A stretch of DNA of 64,000 bases from QWHO01 sp021404945. GTDB lineage: Bacteria; Vulcanimicrobiota; Xenobia; Xenobiales; QWHO01. Both the position numbers and the translations under genes were made by a program. The notes below the pieces were generated by a model that worked only from the letters and a program-made list of their open reading frames with translations, ran no database searches and was not told the DNA's origin. Location of the stretch: the NCBI GenBank assembly GCA_963169765.1, contig CAUJEN010000010.1:1-64000 (forward strand), written 5' to 3'. Shown here piece after piece: positions 29,396-37,263 of the stretch. Within the stretch, counting starts at the first letter, position 1. Each line of letters opens with the position of its first letter.

Positions 29396-30154
29396 TCAGT
29401 AGACGGGTTGCAGGTAGCGAAGGTTCAGGCGCACGAAAAAGATCCGCTGATGGCGATGCTGACGCGCATCCAGGGTGGTGCTGACCAGCAGCCAGGGCTG
29501 ACCGTCGCTCCCTTTCAAAATGATGGCGCCGCGGTTTCCATGAACGGCCCGCACGATGGTCCCCCCGGGCAAACGCTCCACGACCGGCCATCGATCAGGG
29601 GTCGTCCTGGGCCACTGCGCTCGGATGTCTGAGACATCGCCGGGGAAGTCAGGGGAAAGGCGAGCGTTCAGCCCTGACGGGTCGGGATCCACCACCTTCC
29701 AGAAGTGTTGCATCGCCGCATCGCCACGGTAGTTACCCTGGGCGTCGACCCGCGGTGGGGGGTTGTGGATGGGCTCGAGAAACTGCCGGTTGGCCCGCAG
29801 GTAATAGGCCGGTCCCCCCGTCGGCTCGTAAAGGTGCACCACCAGCCATGGCTGACCCCGGCTGTCGAGAACCTCGTCCCGTTTCGTCAGCACCGTGCCC
29901 CGAGGCAGGCGCCGGGCCACAGGCAGGCTCCTGAGGTCGGCACCCTTCAACGGCTGATCCTCGTCCTTGCAGAGACGAGCGTTGAGGCCGGCCTGGTCGG
30001 GGTCCACCACGCGCCACCAGAGATGGCTGACTTCTCGATAGTCACCCCGGGCATCCGGATGGGGCAACTCATACAGGTAAGGCAGCTCGGCCCGGGCCAT
30101 CGAGCCGGAGAGCAGGAGGAGCGTGAGCAGAGAGGGGAAGACCAGGCGTCGCAT
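29396..30154 (-). CDS. Secreted protein with two SH3-like repeats
   Basis: 252 residues from the ATG at 30154. MRRLVFPSLLTLLLLSGSMARA is a clear Sec signal peptide. The mature protein holds two similar ~90-residue units: LWWRVVDPDQAGLNARL then ARRLPRGTVL and PWLVVHLYEP; and HFWKVVDPDPSGLNARL then VERLPGGTIV and PWLLVSTTLD. Each resembles a bacterial SH3 (SH3b-like) domain of the kind found in envelope proteins. Function unknown. The ORF extension to 30250 is not needed. Confidence 0.75.
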   Translation of the reverse strand: MRRLVFPSLLTLLLLSGSMARAELPYLYELPHPDARGDYREVSHLWWRVVDPDQAGLNARLCKDEDQPLKGADLRSLPVARRLPRGTVLTKRDEVLDSRGQPWLVVHLYEPTGGPAYYLRANRQFLEPIHNPPPRVDAQGNYRGDAAMQHFWKVVDPDPSGLNARLSPDFPGDVSDIRAQWPRTTPDRWPVVERLPGGTIVRAVHGNRGAIILKGSDGQPWLLVSTTLDARQHRHQRIFFVRLNLRYLQPVY

Positions 30155-30232
30155 GTCACTTCCTTGTCGAATCAGCAGGTGCTGCAATCTCGTCGAGCTC
30201 GCAAGCTCTCCTGGGAACCTTTTACCGCGACA

Positions 30233-30248
30233 GGAGGTTGTCTCCTCC
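30233..30248 (+). promoter_or_regulatory. Hairpin sequestering the Shine-Dalgarno of the oxidoreductase gene
   Basis: GGAGG (30233-30237) pairs with CCTCC (30244-30248) across a six-base loop, immediately before the ATG at 30250. The only AGGAGG is inside the stem, so opening the hairpin may control translation. Visible in sequence; regulation is inferred. Confidence 0.4.
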
Positions 30249-30249
30249 A

Positions 30250-31728
30250 ATGAGCAGCGCTGGCGGGTATGATCTGGTGGTTCTGGGTGGGGGAGCAGCC
30301 GGCCTGGTGTGCGCTGTCACAGCCGCCCTGGCCGGGGCCCGTGTTGCTCTGGTCGAGCGCGAAAAGCTCGGAGGAGACTGCACAAACTACGGCTGCATCC
30401 CGAGCAAAGCTCTCCTGCACGCGGCTCGACTGGCCCACCTGGCGCGCACCTCGTCGCAAGCAGGCGTCCTGATTGCCCCGCCCGAGGTCGACTTTCCGGC
30501 GGTTCTGGCCGGGGTGCGCAGAGCGATCGCGACCGTGGCCTCTCACGAAGAGCCGTCCGAGCTTCAGGCGGCCGGCTGCGAGGTTCTCTTTGGGCAGGGC
30601 GTGTTTGGCAGCCAGAGCTCCCTGACCGTGGCCGACCGCGTGCTTGGTTTCCGCCGCGCGGTGATTGCGACCGGCACCGTGCCTGCGGTGCCCGATATCC
30701 CTGGCCTGCAGGCCAGGGGGTTCGTGACCAACCGGGAGATCTTTTCGCTCGCGGCACTTCCGGCTCACTTGCTGGTGCTTGGCGGAGGCCCGATCGGGTG
30801 CGAGCTCGCTCAGGCGTTTGCCCGGTTGGGGTCGCGCGTCACGCTGGTGCAGCGCAATCGCCGCCTGCTACCACTCGAGGAAGAGGAGGCCAGCAGTCTT
30901 CTCGAGCGACAGTTCCGCAACGAGGGGATCGAAGTGCTCACCTCGTCGCGCCTGACTCGGGCAGAGCCGATCCAAATCGAGACGCCGTCGGGCCCGGTGA
31001 TGCGGCCTTGCGATCAGATCCTGGTCGCGACCGGCCGCCTTCCGGCGACCGAGGGCCTGGGGCTGGAGGTCGCAGGCGTCGAGCAAACCACGCAAGGATA
31101 TGTTCGAGTCGACCATCGCCTGCGCACCACCAATCCGCGGATCTGGGCCTGCGGCGATATTCACGGGGGGTTGAAGTTCACTCATGTGGCCGAGTACGAG
31201 GCCAAGCTCGTGGTCGCGCAGGCCCTGTTCAGGCTCCCGTTGAGGCCTTCCTACCGCGTGATCCCGTGGACCACCTTCACGGACCCCGAGGTGGCCCGCG
31301 TCGGCCTCTCCGAGGCCGGGGCCCGAGAGGCCGGCCTGGACCCGAGGGTCTGGCGTTTTCCGGTGGCGCGGGTCGACCGAGCGATCACCGAAGGAGAGAC
31401 GGTCGGCTTCTACAAGCTGGTCACCGACCGCAGGGGCCGTATCCTGGGGGCCACCATCGTGGCTCAGGCGGCGGGCGAGTTGATCCACGAAGCGGCCCTG
31501 GCCATGCAACACGGGATCAAGGCGGATGCCCTGGCCCGGACTGTCCACGTCTACCCCACCCGAGCCCTGGGTTTACGACGAGCCGCTGATCTCTACTTGC
31601 TGGAATCGATCATCGCCTGGTTGCGACGCCTGGTCCAGTGGCTTCTCGGCTACCGAACGGATCGCCGCCCCACCCCCTTGATCACCGGAGAAATGGAGAG
31701 TGACCATGCTCGTCAAGTCGACCCGTAG
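30250..31728 (+). CDS. Pyridine nucleotide-disulfide oxidoreductase (MerA/lipoamide-dehydrogenase-like)
   Basis: 492 residues from the ATG at 30250. FAD motif GGGAAGL, the redox-active pair in GGDCTNYGCIPSK, NAD(P)-binding VLGGGPIGCELAQAFARLG, ATGRLPATEGLGLE and the C-terminal dimerisation domain ending VHVYPTRALGLRRAADLYL. It is of class I disulfide reductase type and closest to mercuric-reductase-like proteins, but it lacks the N-terminal HMA domain and the C-terminal vicinal cysteines, so Hg2+ reduction is not expected. The usual HPxxxE base motif reads HVYPTRALG. First gene of an operon with a radical SAM enzyme and a methyltransferase; it may supply electrons to that pathway. Confidence 0.88.
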   Translation: MSSAGGYDLVVLGGGAAGLVCAVTAALAGARVALVEREKLGGDCTNYGCIPSKALLHAARLAHLARTSSQAGVLIAPPEVDFPAVLAGVRRAIATVASHEEPSELQAAGCEVLFGQGVFGSQSSLTVADRVLGFRRAVIATGTVPAVPDIPGLQARGFVTNREIFSLAALPAHLLVLGGGPIGCELAQAFARLGSRVTLVQRNRRLLPLEEEEASSLLERQFRNEGIEVLTSSRLTRAEPIQIETPSGPVMRPCDQILVATGRLPATEGLGLEVAGVEQTTQGYVRVDHRLRTTNPRIWACGDIHGGLKFTHVAEYEAKLVVAQALFRLPLRPSYRVIPWTTFTDPEVARVGLSEAGAREAGLDPRVWRFPVARVDRAITEGETVGFYKLVTDRRGRILGATIVAQAAGELIHEAALAMQHGIKADALARTVHVYPTRALGLRRAADLYLLESIIAWLRRLVQWLLGYRTDRRPTPLITGEMESDHARQVDP

Positions 31729-33040
31729 CGTCTGTCCGAGCTGTTTGCGGAGCATCCCCGCCAGCGTGATCGAACGGGCCGGAAAGGTCTTTCTGGAGAA
31801 GACGTGCCCTGAGCACGGAGCGTTCGAGGTCCTGCTCGCCGGCAGCGCCCGCCACTACTACCGGCCCCAGGCTCAACCCGTCGCCGGGGGCTGCTGCGGA
31901 GGCGGAAAATGCGGTCCGACGGGCAGCCACAGCTGCAGCTTGATGGTCGAGATCATCGACCGCTGCAATCTCACTTGTCCAACCTGCTATGCCGGCTCCT
32001 CCCCTCAACTGGAGGCTCGCATGGGCCTGGAGCAGTTCCGTGAGCTGCTCCAAACCGCGCTTGCGCAGGGCAAGCAGGGCACCGATCTGCTCCAGCTCTC
32101 CGGTGGCGAGCCCACCCTGCACCCCCAGCTTTTCGCCTTTCTCGACACTGCAATCGAGCTGGGGTTTCGCAAGACCTACATCAACAGCAACGGAATCCGG
32201 CTCTCGGACCCCACCCTGGTCGAGCGCCTGGCGGACCATGGCGACAAGGTCGGCGTCTACCTGCAGTGGGACGGCCTGCAGGCAAAGACCCACGAGTCTC
32301 TCCGCGGAACGGACCTGACCCGGGCCAAGCAACAGGCTCTCGACCGCCTGGAGGAGCGCGGCGTGGACACGGTGCCCGTCATGACGCTGATCCCCGGGGT
32401 CAACGATCACGAGATTGGGAGCTTGCTGCGGGCGATCTGGAAACGTCCCTTTCTCTCCCGGATGATGATTCAACCCGCCATGGGCTCGGGTCGGGCCCTC
32501 ACACTGGAGGGCCGCCACCGGGCCACCCTCTCCGATGTCATCCAGGCCATCTGCGATCAGACCGGGGTGTTCGCCGAAGAGGATTTCAGTCCCATTCCCT
32601 GCTCGGACCCAAACTGTTTCTCGCTTGCTCTGGCGTGGCGCAGGGGGGAGAAGCTCGTGCCCCTGACGCGCTGCTTTCCGCCCTATCAGAGCTGGAGCGA
32701 CCCGGCGGTGCAGAGCCTGATCTCCCAGGTGACCGAGAGCTTCGACCGACCGGAGAGCCTGTGGAAGGTGCTTGACTGGATCGTAGGATCTCCCTTGCTC
32801 CAGAGCATGGAGGAAGAGATGGTGGACCACTTGCTCGACGCAGCTCTGGCTGCCCGTTCGAGCCAACCGGGCGCGAGCTATGGCGACTTGTTTGCCATCG
32901 GGATCAAGCCATTCATGGACGTCTGGACCTACGACCAGGATCGCATCGACCGCTGTTGCACCCATGTGATGACCAGCGCGGGCGAGGTCTACTCATTCTG
33001 TCAATACAACGCGCTGGAGCGCGGGAGGACGAGCCTGTGA
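31706..33040 (+). CDS. Radical SAM protein, Tes/MJ0619 and TrsS-like
   Basis: 444 residues from ATG 31706 (GGAGAG five bases before; it overlaps the upstream gene by 23 bp). An N-terminal zinc/iron-sulfur type region carries SVCPSCLRS and KTCPEHGAF, followed by GGCCGGGKCG. The radical SAM core begins EIIDRCNLTCPTCYA (CX3CX2C) and continues with LLQLSGGEPTLHP and YINSNGIRLS. Late Cys groups IPCSDPNCF and DRCCTHVMTSAGEVYSFCQYN match the archaeal tetraether synthase/MJ0619 family and its bacterial relatives. In TrsS proteins the first Cys may be selenocysteine; here it is Cys. The reaction is unknown; a C-C bond or methyl transfer is likely for the family. Confidence 0.82.
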   Translation: MLVKSTRSVCPSCLRSIPASVIERAGKVFLEKTCPEHGAFEVLLAGSARHYYRPQAQPVAGGCCGGGKCGPTGSHSCSLMVEIIDRCNLTCPTCYAGSSPQLEARMGLEQFRELLQTALAQGKQGTDLLQLSGGEPTLHPQLFAFLDTAIELGFRKTYINSNGIRLSDPTLVERLADHGDKVGVYLQWDGLQAKTHESLRGTDLTRAKQQALDRLEERGVDTVPVMTLIPGVNDHEIGSLLRAIWKRPFLSRMMIQPAMGSGRALTLEGRHRATLSDVIQAICDQTGVFAEEDFSPIPCSDPNCFSLALAWRRGEKLVPLTRCFPPYQSWSDPAVQSLISQVTESFDRPESLWKVLDWIVGSPLLQSMEEEMVDHLLDAALAARSSQPGASYGDLFAIGIKPFMDVWTYDQDRIDRCCTHVMTSAGEVYSFCQYNALERGRTSL

Positions 33041-33879
33041 ACCCTCAGACCCGTTGCTGCGCAGAGTTTTACGAGCAGGACTGGGTCCACACCCTGCTGG
33101 GCGGCAGCTTGCATCCGGGAGGCGAGCCCCTGAGCCGCCGTCTGCTCGAGTCGCTGCAGCTTCCGGCCGCAAGCCGGGTGCTGGACGTGGCCTGCGGTCG
33201 AGGAACGACAGCCAGGCTTGCGGCCGGAATGGGCTGGAGGGTGACCGGGCTCGACGCGAGCCAGGCCAACCTGGAACAGGCTCGGCAAGACCGGGGCGCC
33301 CAGGACATCGAGCTCGTGCAAGGCGTTGCCGAGGAGTTGCCGTTTGAAGACGCTAGCTTCGACGCCATCCTCTGCGAGTGTGCCCTGTCGACCTTTTCCG
33401 CCAAGGGAGAGGTGCTCAGGGAGTGGACCCGCGTCCTGGCACCCGGTGGGCTGGTTGGAATCTCGGACATGGCTCGAGACGGCGAAATCGACGCCTCGCT
33501 GGCCGAGCGTCTGGCGCCCTGGACATGTCTTGCGGATGCCCGCTCGGTCGAGGACAATCAGCGGCTCTTTCTCGAGGCCGGCTTACGCGTGCTCGCCTGT
33601 CACGACGAAAGTCCCGCCCTGGCTGAGATGGTCGGGCAACTCAAACGCGGCCTGCTCGCCCTGGCCCTGGGTGAGGCAGCCGGATTCATGGCGGCCATGG
33701 ACCTGGATCTGGCAGAGGCCCGCCGTTTGATCGACCTCGCCCGGCGCGAGATCGAGCTGGGTCGGGTGCAATATTTCCGCCTCGTCGGCAGCCTGGGCAC
33801 GCCGCTCTGCGCCTCAGCACTGCAGGAAGAATTTGCTCGCCGGGCGTCCGGCAGGGTTGAGTTGCATCAAAGAGAATAG
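33037..33879 (+). CDS. SAM-dependent methyltransferase, TrsM (DVU_1556)-like
   Basis: 280 residues from the GTG at 33037, whose GTGA overlaps the radical SAM stop. Opening CCAEFYEQDWVHTLLGGSL then HPGGEPLSRRLLE is distinctive. The class I methyltransferase core follows: VLDVACGRGTTARLAA (SAM loop), GLDASQANLEQA, LPFEDASFDAILCECALSTF and LAPGGLVGISDMARDG. I recall the same opening in methyltransferases encoded next to TrsS-type radical SAM proteins in sulfate reducers. The direct translational coupling here supports a shared pathway. Substrate unknown. Confidence 0.82.
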   Translation: MNPQTRCCAEFYEQDWVHTLLGGSLHPGGEPLSRRLLESLQLPAASRVLDVACGRGTTARLAAGMGWRVTGLDASQANLEQARQDRGAQDIELVQGVAEELPFEDASFDAILCECALSTFSAKGEVLREWTRVLAPGGLVGISDMARDGEIDASLAERLAPWTCLADARSVEDNQRLFLEAGLRVLACHDESPALAEMVGQLKRGLLALALGEAAGFMAAMDLDLAEARRLIDLARREIELGRVQYFRLVGSLGTPLCASALQEEFARRASGRVELHQRE

Positions 33880-33898
33880 CCTGGAAATTTTTTCCAGG
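33880..33898 (+). promoter_or_regulatory. Hairpin overlapping the Shine-Dalgarno of the DUF2231-like gene
   Basis: CCTGGAAA (33880-33887) and TTTCCAGG (33891-33898) form a perfect stem. The AGG of the AGGAGG ribosome-binding site (33896-33901) lies in the right arm, 13 bases before the ATG at 33911. Confidence 0.4.
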
Positions 33899-33910
33899 AG
33901 GGTCAGCGTT

Positions 33911-35005
33911 ATGCAGCTCAGCCAGCTCATGGCATCGCTTCATCCGGTCATGGTGCATTTCCCGATCGCATTGTTGTTCGCGGCAGTCGTCATGGATCTG
34001 GTGGCATTCTGGCGCAAGGACGAGAGGCTGGCCTATGCCGCAATGATCAACCTGATCGCAGGCACGGTAGGCATCATGCTGAGCTTTACGACCGGAAACA
34101 TGGCCATCGTCTGGGCGGCTCGCCAGCAGGTCACCCAGCCCCCGCTCAAGCTGCATGAGAACTTCGCTCAGTTTACCTCCTGGGCGTTCATCGCCCTGGT
34201 GGCCCTGCGCTCTTTCGTGCACGTGCGGCGCAACCGGCCCTACTTTGCTGTCTATCTGCTTTGCGGTGCCCTCAGCCTGGGCATGCTGGCGGCCACCGGT
34301 TGGCTGGGAGGCGAGCTCGTCTACAAGTACGGTGCCGGCGTGGCTCTCAAGGCCCCGCCCATTCCGCCGACCGACGTGGATCTGGCCAATCTGAGCCTCG
34401 AGCTCGACGATACGGAGGTCGCCTACTCCGAGCAAATGCACCGCGTCTTTGGTTGGATGGTGCTGGGCATGACTTTCTGGCTGCTTTATGACAATCTCAA
34501 GCTTCCCTATGCGGAGAAGGTAAGGGCGCTGGGACCAATCCTCCTGGTGGGAGGTGGGGTCTTCCTGATGGTCTTCTCCGACCACGATGCCTGGCCGATC
34601 GGCAACCTCAAGCCGATCACCGACGCCGAGGTGCTGGCCCACAAGATCATCGCAGCCTTCATGATCTTTATCGGCTCGGCCGCCAACCTGGTTCGACGCA
34701 AGAGTGCCGAAGCGGGCCGACTGCAGCACCATCTGGTCGCCATCCTGGCACTTGTGGGCGGTGGCATGCTGTTCACCCACCTGCATACCGCCGCTCCTTA
34801 TGCCGATTCGGCCATCGGCGTCTACCTGCATCACTTCTTCCTGGCCGGCCTGGCCCTGTCGTGTGGGGCGATCAAGATGCTCGAGTTGCTCGCTCCGGAA
34901 GGGAACAAGATCTGGAAAGCCACCTGGATCGTCCTTCTCTTCTTGATCGCCGCCGCCCTGATCACCTATACCGAGTCCATGCCGTTCTGGCTGGAGGGAA
35001 CTTAA
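33911..35005 (+). CDS. DUF2231-type multi-TM membrane protein
   Basis: 364 residues from ATG 33911 (AGGAGG upstream). The start MASLHPVMVHFPIALLFAAVVMDL is the DUF2231 (PF09990) signature, and the LLAATGWLGGELVY-like segment LSLGMLAATGWLGGEL completes it. About eight TM segments occur in total. The second half has its own LLYDNLKLPY...GGGVFLMVFSDHDAW and FTHLHTAAPYADSAIGVYLHH, with His residues that could bind haem or copper. Such proteins are thought to be redox-associated. It follows the methyltransferase by 31 bp, so it may belong to the same operon. Confidence 0.75.
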   Translation: MQLSQLMASLHPVMVHFPIALLFAAVVMDLVAFWRKDERLAYAAMINLIAGTVGIMLSFTTGNMAIVWAARQQVTQPPLKLHENFAQFTSWAFIALVALRSFVHVRRNRPYFAVYLLCGALSLGMLAATGWLGGELVYKYGAGVALKAPPIPPTDVDLANLSLELDDTEVAYSEQMHRVFGWMVLGMTFWLLYDNLKLPYAEKVRALGPILLVGGGVFLMVFSDHDAWPIGNLKPITDAEVLAHKIIAAFMIFIGSAANLVRRKSAEAGRLQHHLVAILALVGGGMLFTHLHTAAPYADSAIGVYLHHFFLAGLALSCGAIKMLELLAPEGNKIWKATWIVLLFLIAAALITYTESMPFWLEGT

Positions 35006-35037
35006 GGCTCGGGCTGAGGCGGACTGCGACCCTGCGA

Positions 35038-35090
35038 GGAGCGCAGCCGGAAACCCCTTTGACACGGTTTTCCGGGCTGCGCGACGCCCC
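35038..35090 (-). repeat. Family-1 element, hairpin 2 only
   Basis: GCGCAGCCGGAAACC (35041-35055) pairs with GGTTTTCCGGGCTGCGC (35066-35082), with one bulged G, followed by GACGCCCCAAGATGTCG as in the full copy at 58203. It lies 33 bp after the DUF2231 gene stop, the same distance at which the copy at 16067 lies from its upstream gene. Confidence 0.75.
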
Positions 35091-35292
35091 AAGATGTCGT
35101 AGGGTCCCTCGCTTGCTCAGGTTCCCTGTCCGCTCTTTGCTACCGTCTTGCTTGCCGAAGCGACGGCCTTTCAGGCCCCTTTCAGAGCTGTGGCCTACCT
35201 TGTCCATGGGTTGAGCGATGCTCAGCACGGACCGCTCGAAAAGATAACCCTGCGTTAACAACTGCCAGGCCAGGCATGATAGGATGAGGCAA

Positions 35293-36051
35293 ATGTCAGA
35301 CGCCATCGAGGAAATCGGACGCCGCAACGCGGACAAGCGCAACGAGGCCATGGAGGCCTGGGCGGCGATGATCTACTCCGACCAGAGCCGCCGCAGCGAC
35401 CTGGCCGTGGTGCAAGAAAGCGGTGGTTGCGGCGGCTCGAGCGTTCCTAAGGATACGCTGCAACTGACCGACCCCAAGAAGATCGCCAGGCTCAAAGAGG
35501 TCAAGGCCACTCAAGAAGCCCTCAAGGCCGAGCAGGCCCGCACTCGCGACACGGTGCAGAAGTCTGAGCCGGCTGAGCCCACTGTGGGTGCCCAGGTCCC
35601 GATCGAGGCCCGGCGCGAGGTGGCGAAGGTCCAGGCCACCCGCGAGACCCAGGAGACGGCCACCCGTCAGGTGCGCCAGGGCGAGGAGGCCCGCGAGCAG
35701 GCCCAGGTGGCCCGGGAAGAGGCGAGCGATGCTCGGACCGCCGCTCCCGAGCTTGAGATACCCGCTACCCTGGGCAACTCCAAAGAAGCCGGCGAGCAGA
35801 TCTCTAAGGTGCGCAGCCTGACGGCCACCACCAGTCCCGATCAGGTGGACAAGACGCGCGAGGCCGAGCCGCCCGAGCCCGTCATCGAAGTGGATTCTGC
35901 CGAGCAGGCGGCCCTGCTTGCCGCGCTCAAGTCGGGCGCCGGCGCCAACCCCGACCTGGTGGCCAAAGCCTACGTGCAGGCCACCACCATGCAGGGGGTC
36001 AAGGGCACGCTCCAGGAAGAGATGTTGCGAGGATTCGTCGTAGCCCTGTGA
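35293..36051 (+). CDS. Charged, largely coiled-coil/disordered protein
   Basis: 252 residues from ATG 35293, with GAGG eight bases upstream (ATG 35284 is also in frame). Residues ~60-150 are rich in Glu, Arg, Gln and Ala (KATQEALKAEQARTRDTVQ, REDAREQAQ-type heptads) and suggest a long helix. KDTLQLTDP at 53-61 fits the short motif also present in the lipase, trehalase and cytidine deaminase N-termini. No family recognised. Its stop overlaps the next GTG (GTGA). Confidence 0.6.
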   Translation: MSDAIEEIGRRNADKRNEAMEAWAAMIYSDQSRRSDLAVVQESGGCGGSSVPKDTLQLTDPKKIARLKEVKATQEALKAEQARTRDTVQKSEPAEPTVGAQVPIEARREVAKVQATRETQETATRQVRQGEEAREQAQVAREEASDARTAAPELEIPATLGNSKEAGEQISKVRSLTATTSPDQVDKTREAEPPEPVIEVDSAEQAALLAALKSGAGANPDLVAKAYVQATTMQGVKGTLQEEMLRGFVVAL

Positions 36052-36608
36052 GAAGGGTGCTCCTGGCCTGGATTTGCCTGGCGACCGGGCTGGCTCTGGC
36101 CAGTGACGAGGCGTCCTTTCGAAAGCTGATCGAGCCGCTCTCGTTGACGTTCACGATTCCCACCGGGTTCGAGCCGGTCACTCCCCCCGAAGGTTGCGAC
36201 TATGCCCTCAAGGGCGCCAGCGGAGAGCTACGCTACGCGATTCGCCCGCTGGCGGCCCAGGTGGAGGCGTACAAACAGAGCCAGGAACCGGGCAGCCAGA
36301 CCGTGTTGACCGACCCGAACAAGCTCTATTCCGCCATGCTTCTGGCCATGGGAGCCAATCTGGCCGGGGTATCCCCCGACCGCATCCCCAACCAGGCCTT
36401 CAGCCCTCCCAACGTCAAGGCCGAGTTCGGAGCCGACGCCGGCATGACGTCGGCGGTGCCGCTGAGCGACGGACGGCTCTGCCTGCTGAACGTCTACCAC
36501 AAGGACAATGTGGCCGATGCCTTCGTCTATTACATCGCGACCGACATGGAGGCACTGAAAAGTCTCATCAACACGCCGGCCGTCTTTCAGGCGCTGCGCT
36601 TCAAGTAA
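36048..36608 (+). CDS. Secreted protein of unknown function
   Basis: 186 residues from the GTG at 36048, overlapping the previous stop. MRRVLLAWICLATGLALASD is a Sec signal peptide. The mature part begins PLSLTFTIPTGFEPVTPPEGC, the pattern of small single-domain proteins that bind lipids or partner proteins, and ends with a helix. No catalytic motif. Translational coupling with the coiled-coil protein suggests they act together. Confidence 0.65.
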   Translation: MRRVLLAWICLATGLALASDEASFRKLIEPLSLTFTIPTGFEPVTPPEGCDYALKGASGELRYAIRPLAAQVEAYKQSQEPGSQTVLTDPNKLYSAMLLAMGANLAGVSPDRIPNQAFSPPNVKAEFGADAGMTSAVPLSDGRLCLLNVYHKDNVADAFVYYIATDMEALKSLINTPAVFQALRFK

Positions 36609-36697
36609 TCACAAGAAAATTTGCCTCTCGCTTCATGTGCTCGCCCTTGATTTTGCCCCATGAGCGCAATCTGACGAAGGCAGCGGCCACGGCAGGG

Positions 36698-36729
36698 GGG
36701 TTGAATTTTCAACCCTAATTCTGTATAAT
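36698..36729 (+). promoter_or_regulatory. Sigma-70 type promoter with palindromic operator over the -35
   Basis: -35 TTGAAT (36701-36706), 17-bp spacer, -10 TATAAT (36724-36729). The perfect 18-bp palindrome GGGTTGAATTTTCAACCC (36698-36715) covers the -35. The ATG of the PilZ gene is only 10 bases after the -10, so the transcript is nearly leaderless. A repressor bound at the palindrome would block polymerase. Confidence 0.7.
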
Positions 36730-36739
36730 TTGTTTCAAC

Positions 36740-37144
36740 ATGGCGAAACAGAAGAAATCCAGAGCCGACGTCCGGATTGCTTACCGGGGGCGGACGTTCG
36801 GGTCCGACCCCGGTCTTGACAACCGGCGCCAGAGCCGGCGCATGGCGCGCCAGTTCCCCATCTGGTATCGCCCCGATGGCAAAGACGAATTCTTGCGCAG
36901 CCGAACGCTCAATTTCTCCAGCAACGGAGCCCGAATCATCATGCCCGAGCCCCTCGACCCAGAGGCCGGGCTGTTGCTCGAGCTCGAGCTGGAGGAAAAG
37001 CTGCGCCTGCAGGCCCGTGCCCGTCTGGTGTGGCAGCGTCCCATGGCTGACGGCACCACTCTGGCCGGAATCCACTTCGTGCTACCCCCCGACGTTCAGA
37101 ATCGGCTGAACAACTGGGTCAAGAAGCAGGCTAAAGCCTCCTAG
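36740..37144 (+). CDS. PilZ-domain c-di-GMP receptor
   Basis: 134 residues. The c-di-GMP binding signature is present: RRQSRRMARQFPIWYRP (RxxxR) and the later DxSxxG-type motif as NFSSNGARI. The barrel continues with LLLELELEEKLRLQARARLVWQ and ends GIHFVLPPDVQNRLNNWVKK. The first ~30 residues are basic. There is no output domain, so it is a stand-alone effector. Expression from a leaderless promoter under a palindromic operator is likely. Confidence 0.88.
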   Translation: MAKQKKSRADVRIAYRGRTFGSDPGLDNRRQSRRMARQFPIWYRPDGKDEFLRSRTLNFSSNGARIIMPEPLDPEAGLLLELELEEKLRLQARARLVWQRPMADGTTLAGIHFVLPPDVQNRLNNWVKKQAKAS

Positions 37145-37263
37145 CCCCAGAAGAGCCCCCTTCTCAGCGAAGCGCCAGCAGGCGCAGAACGCTCGCGGGC
37201 AGCTATTGGCGACCGTCGATGCGCGCGACTGTGGGAGCGATTCACACGCCAGGAGGGTTGGTT

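Noticed and set aside
30250..31728. Mercuric reductase (MerA) and a mercury-resistance operon
   Set aside because: No HMA domain, no C-terminal Cys pair and no merR, merT or merP nearby.
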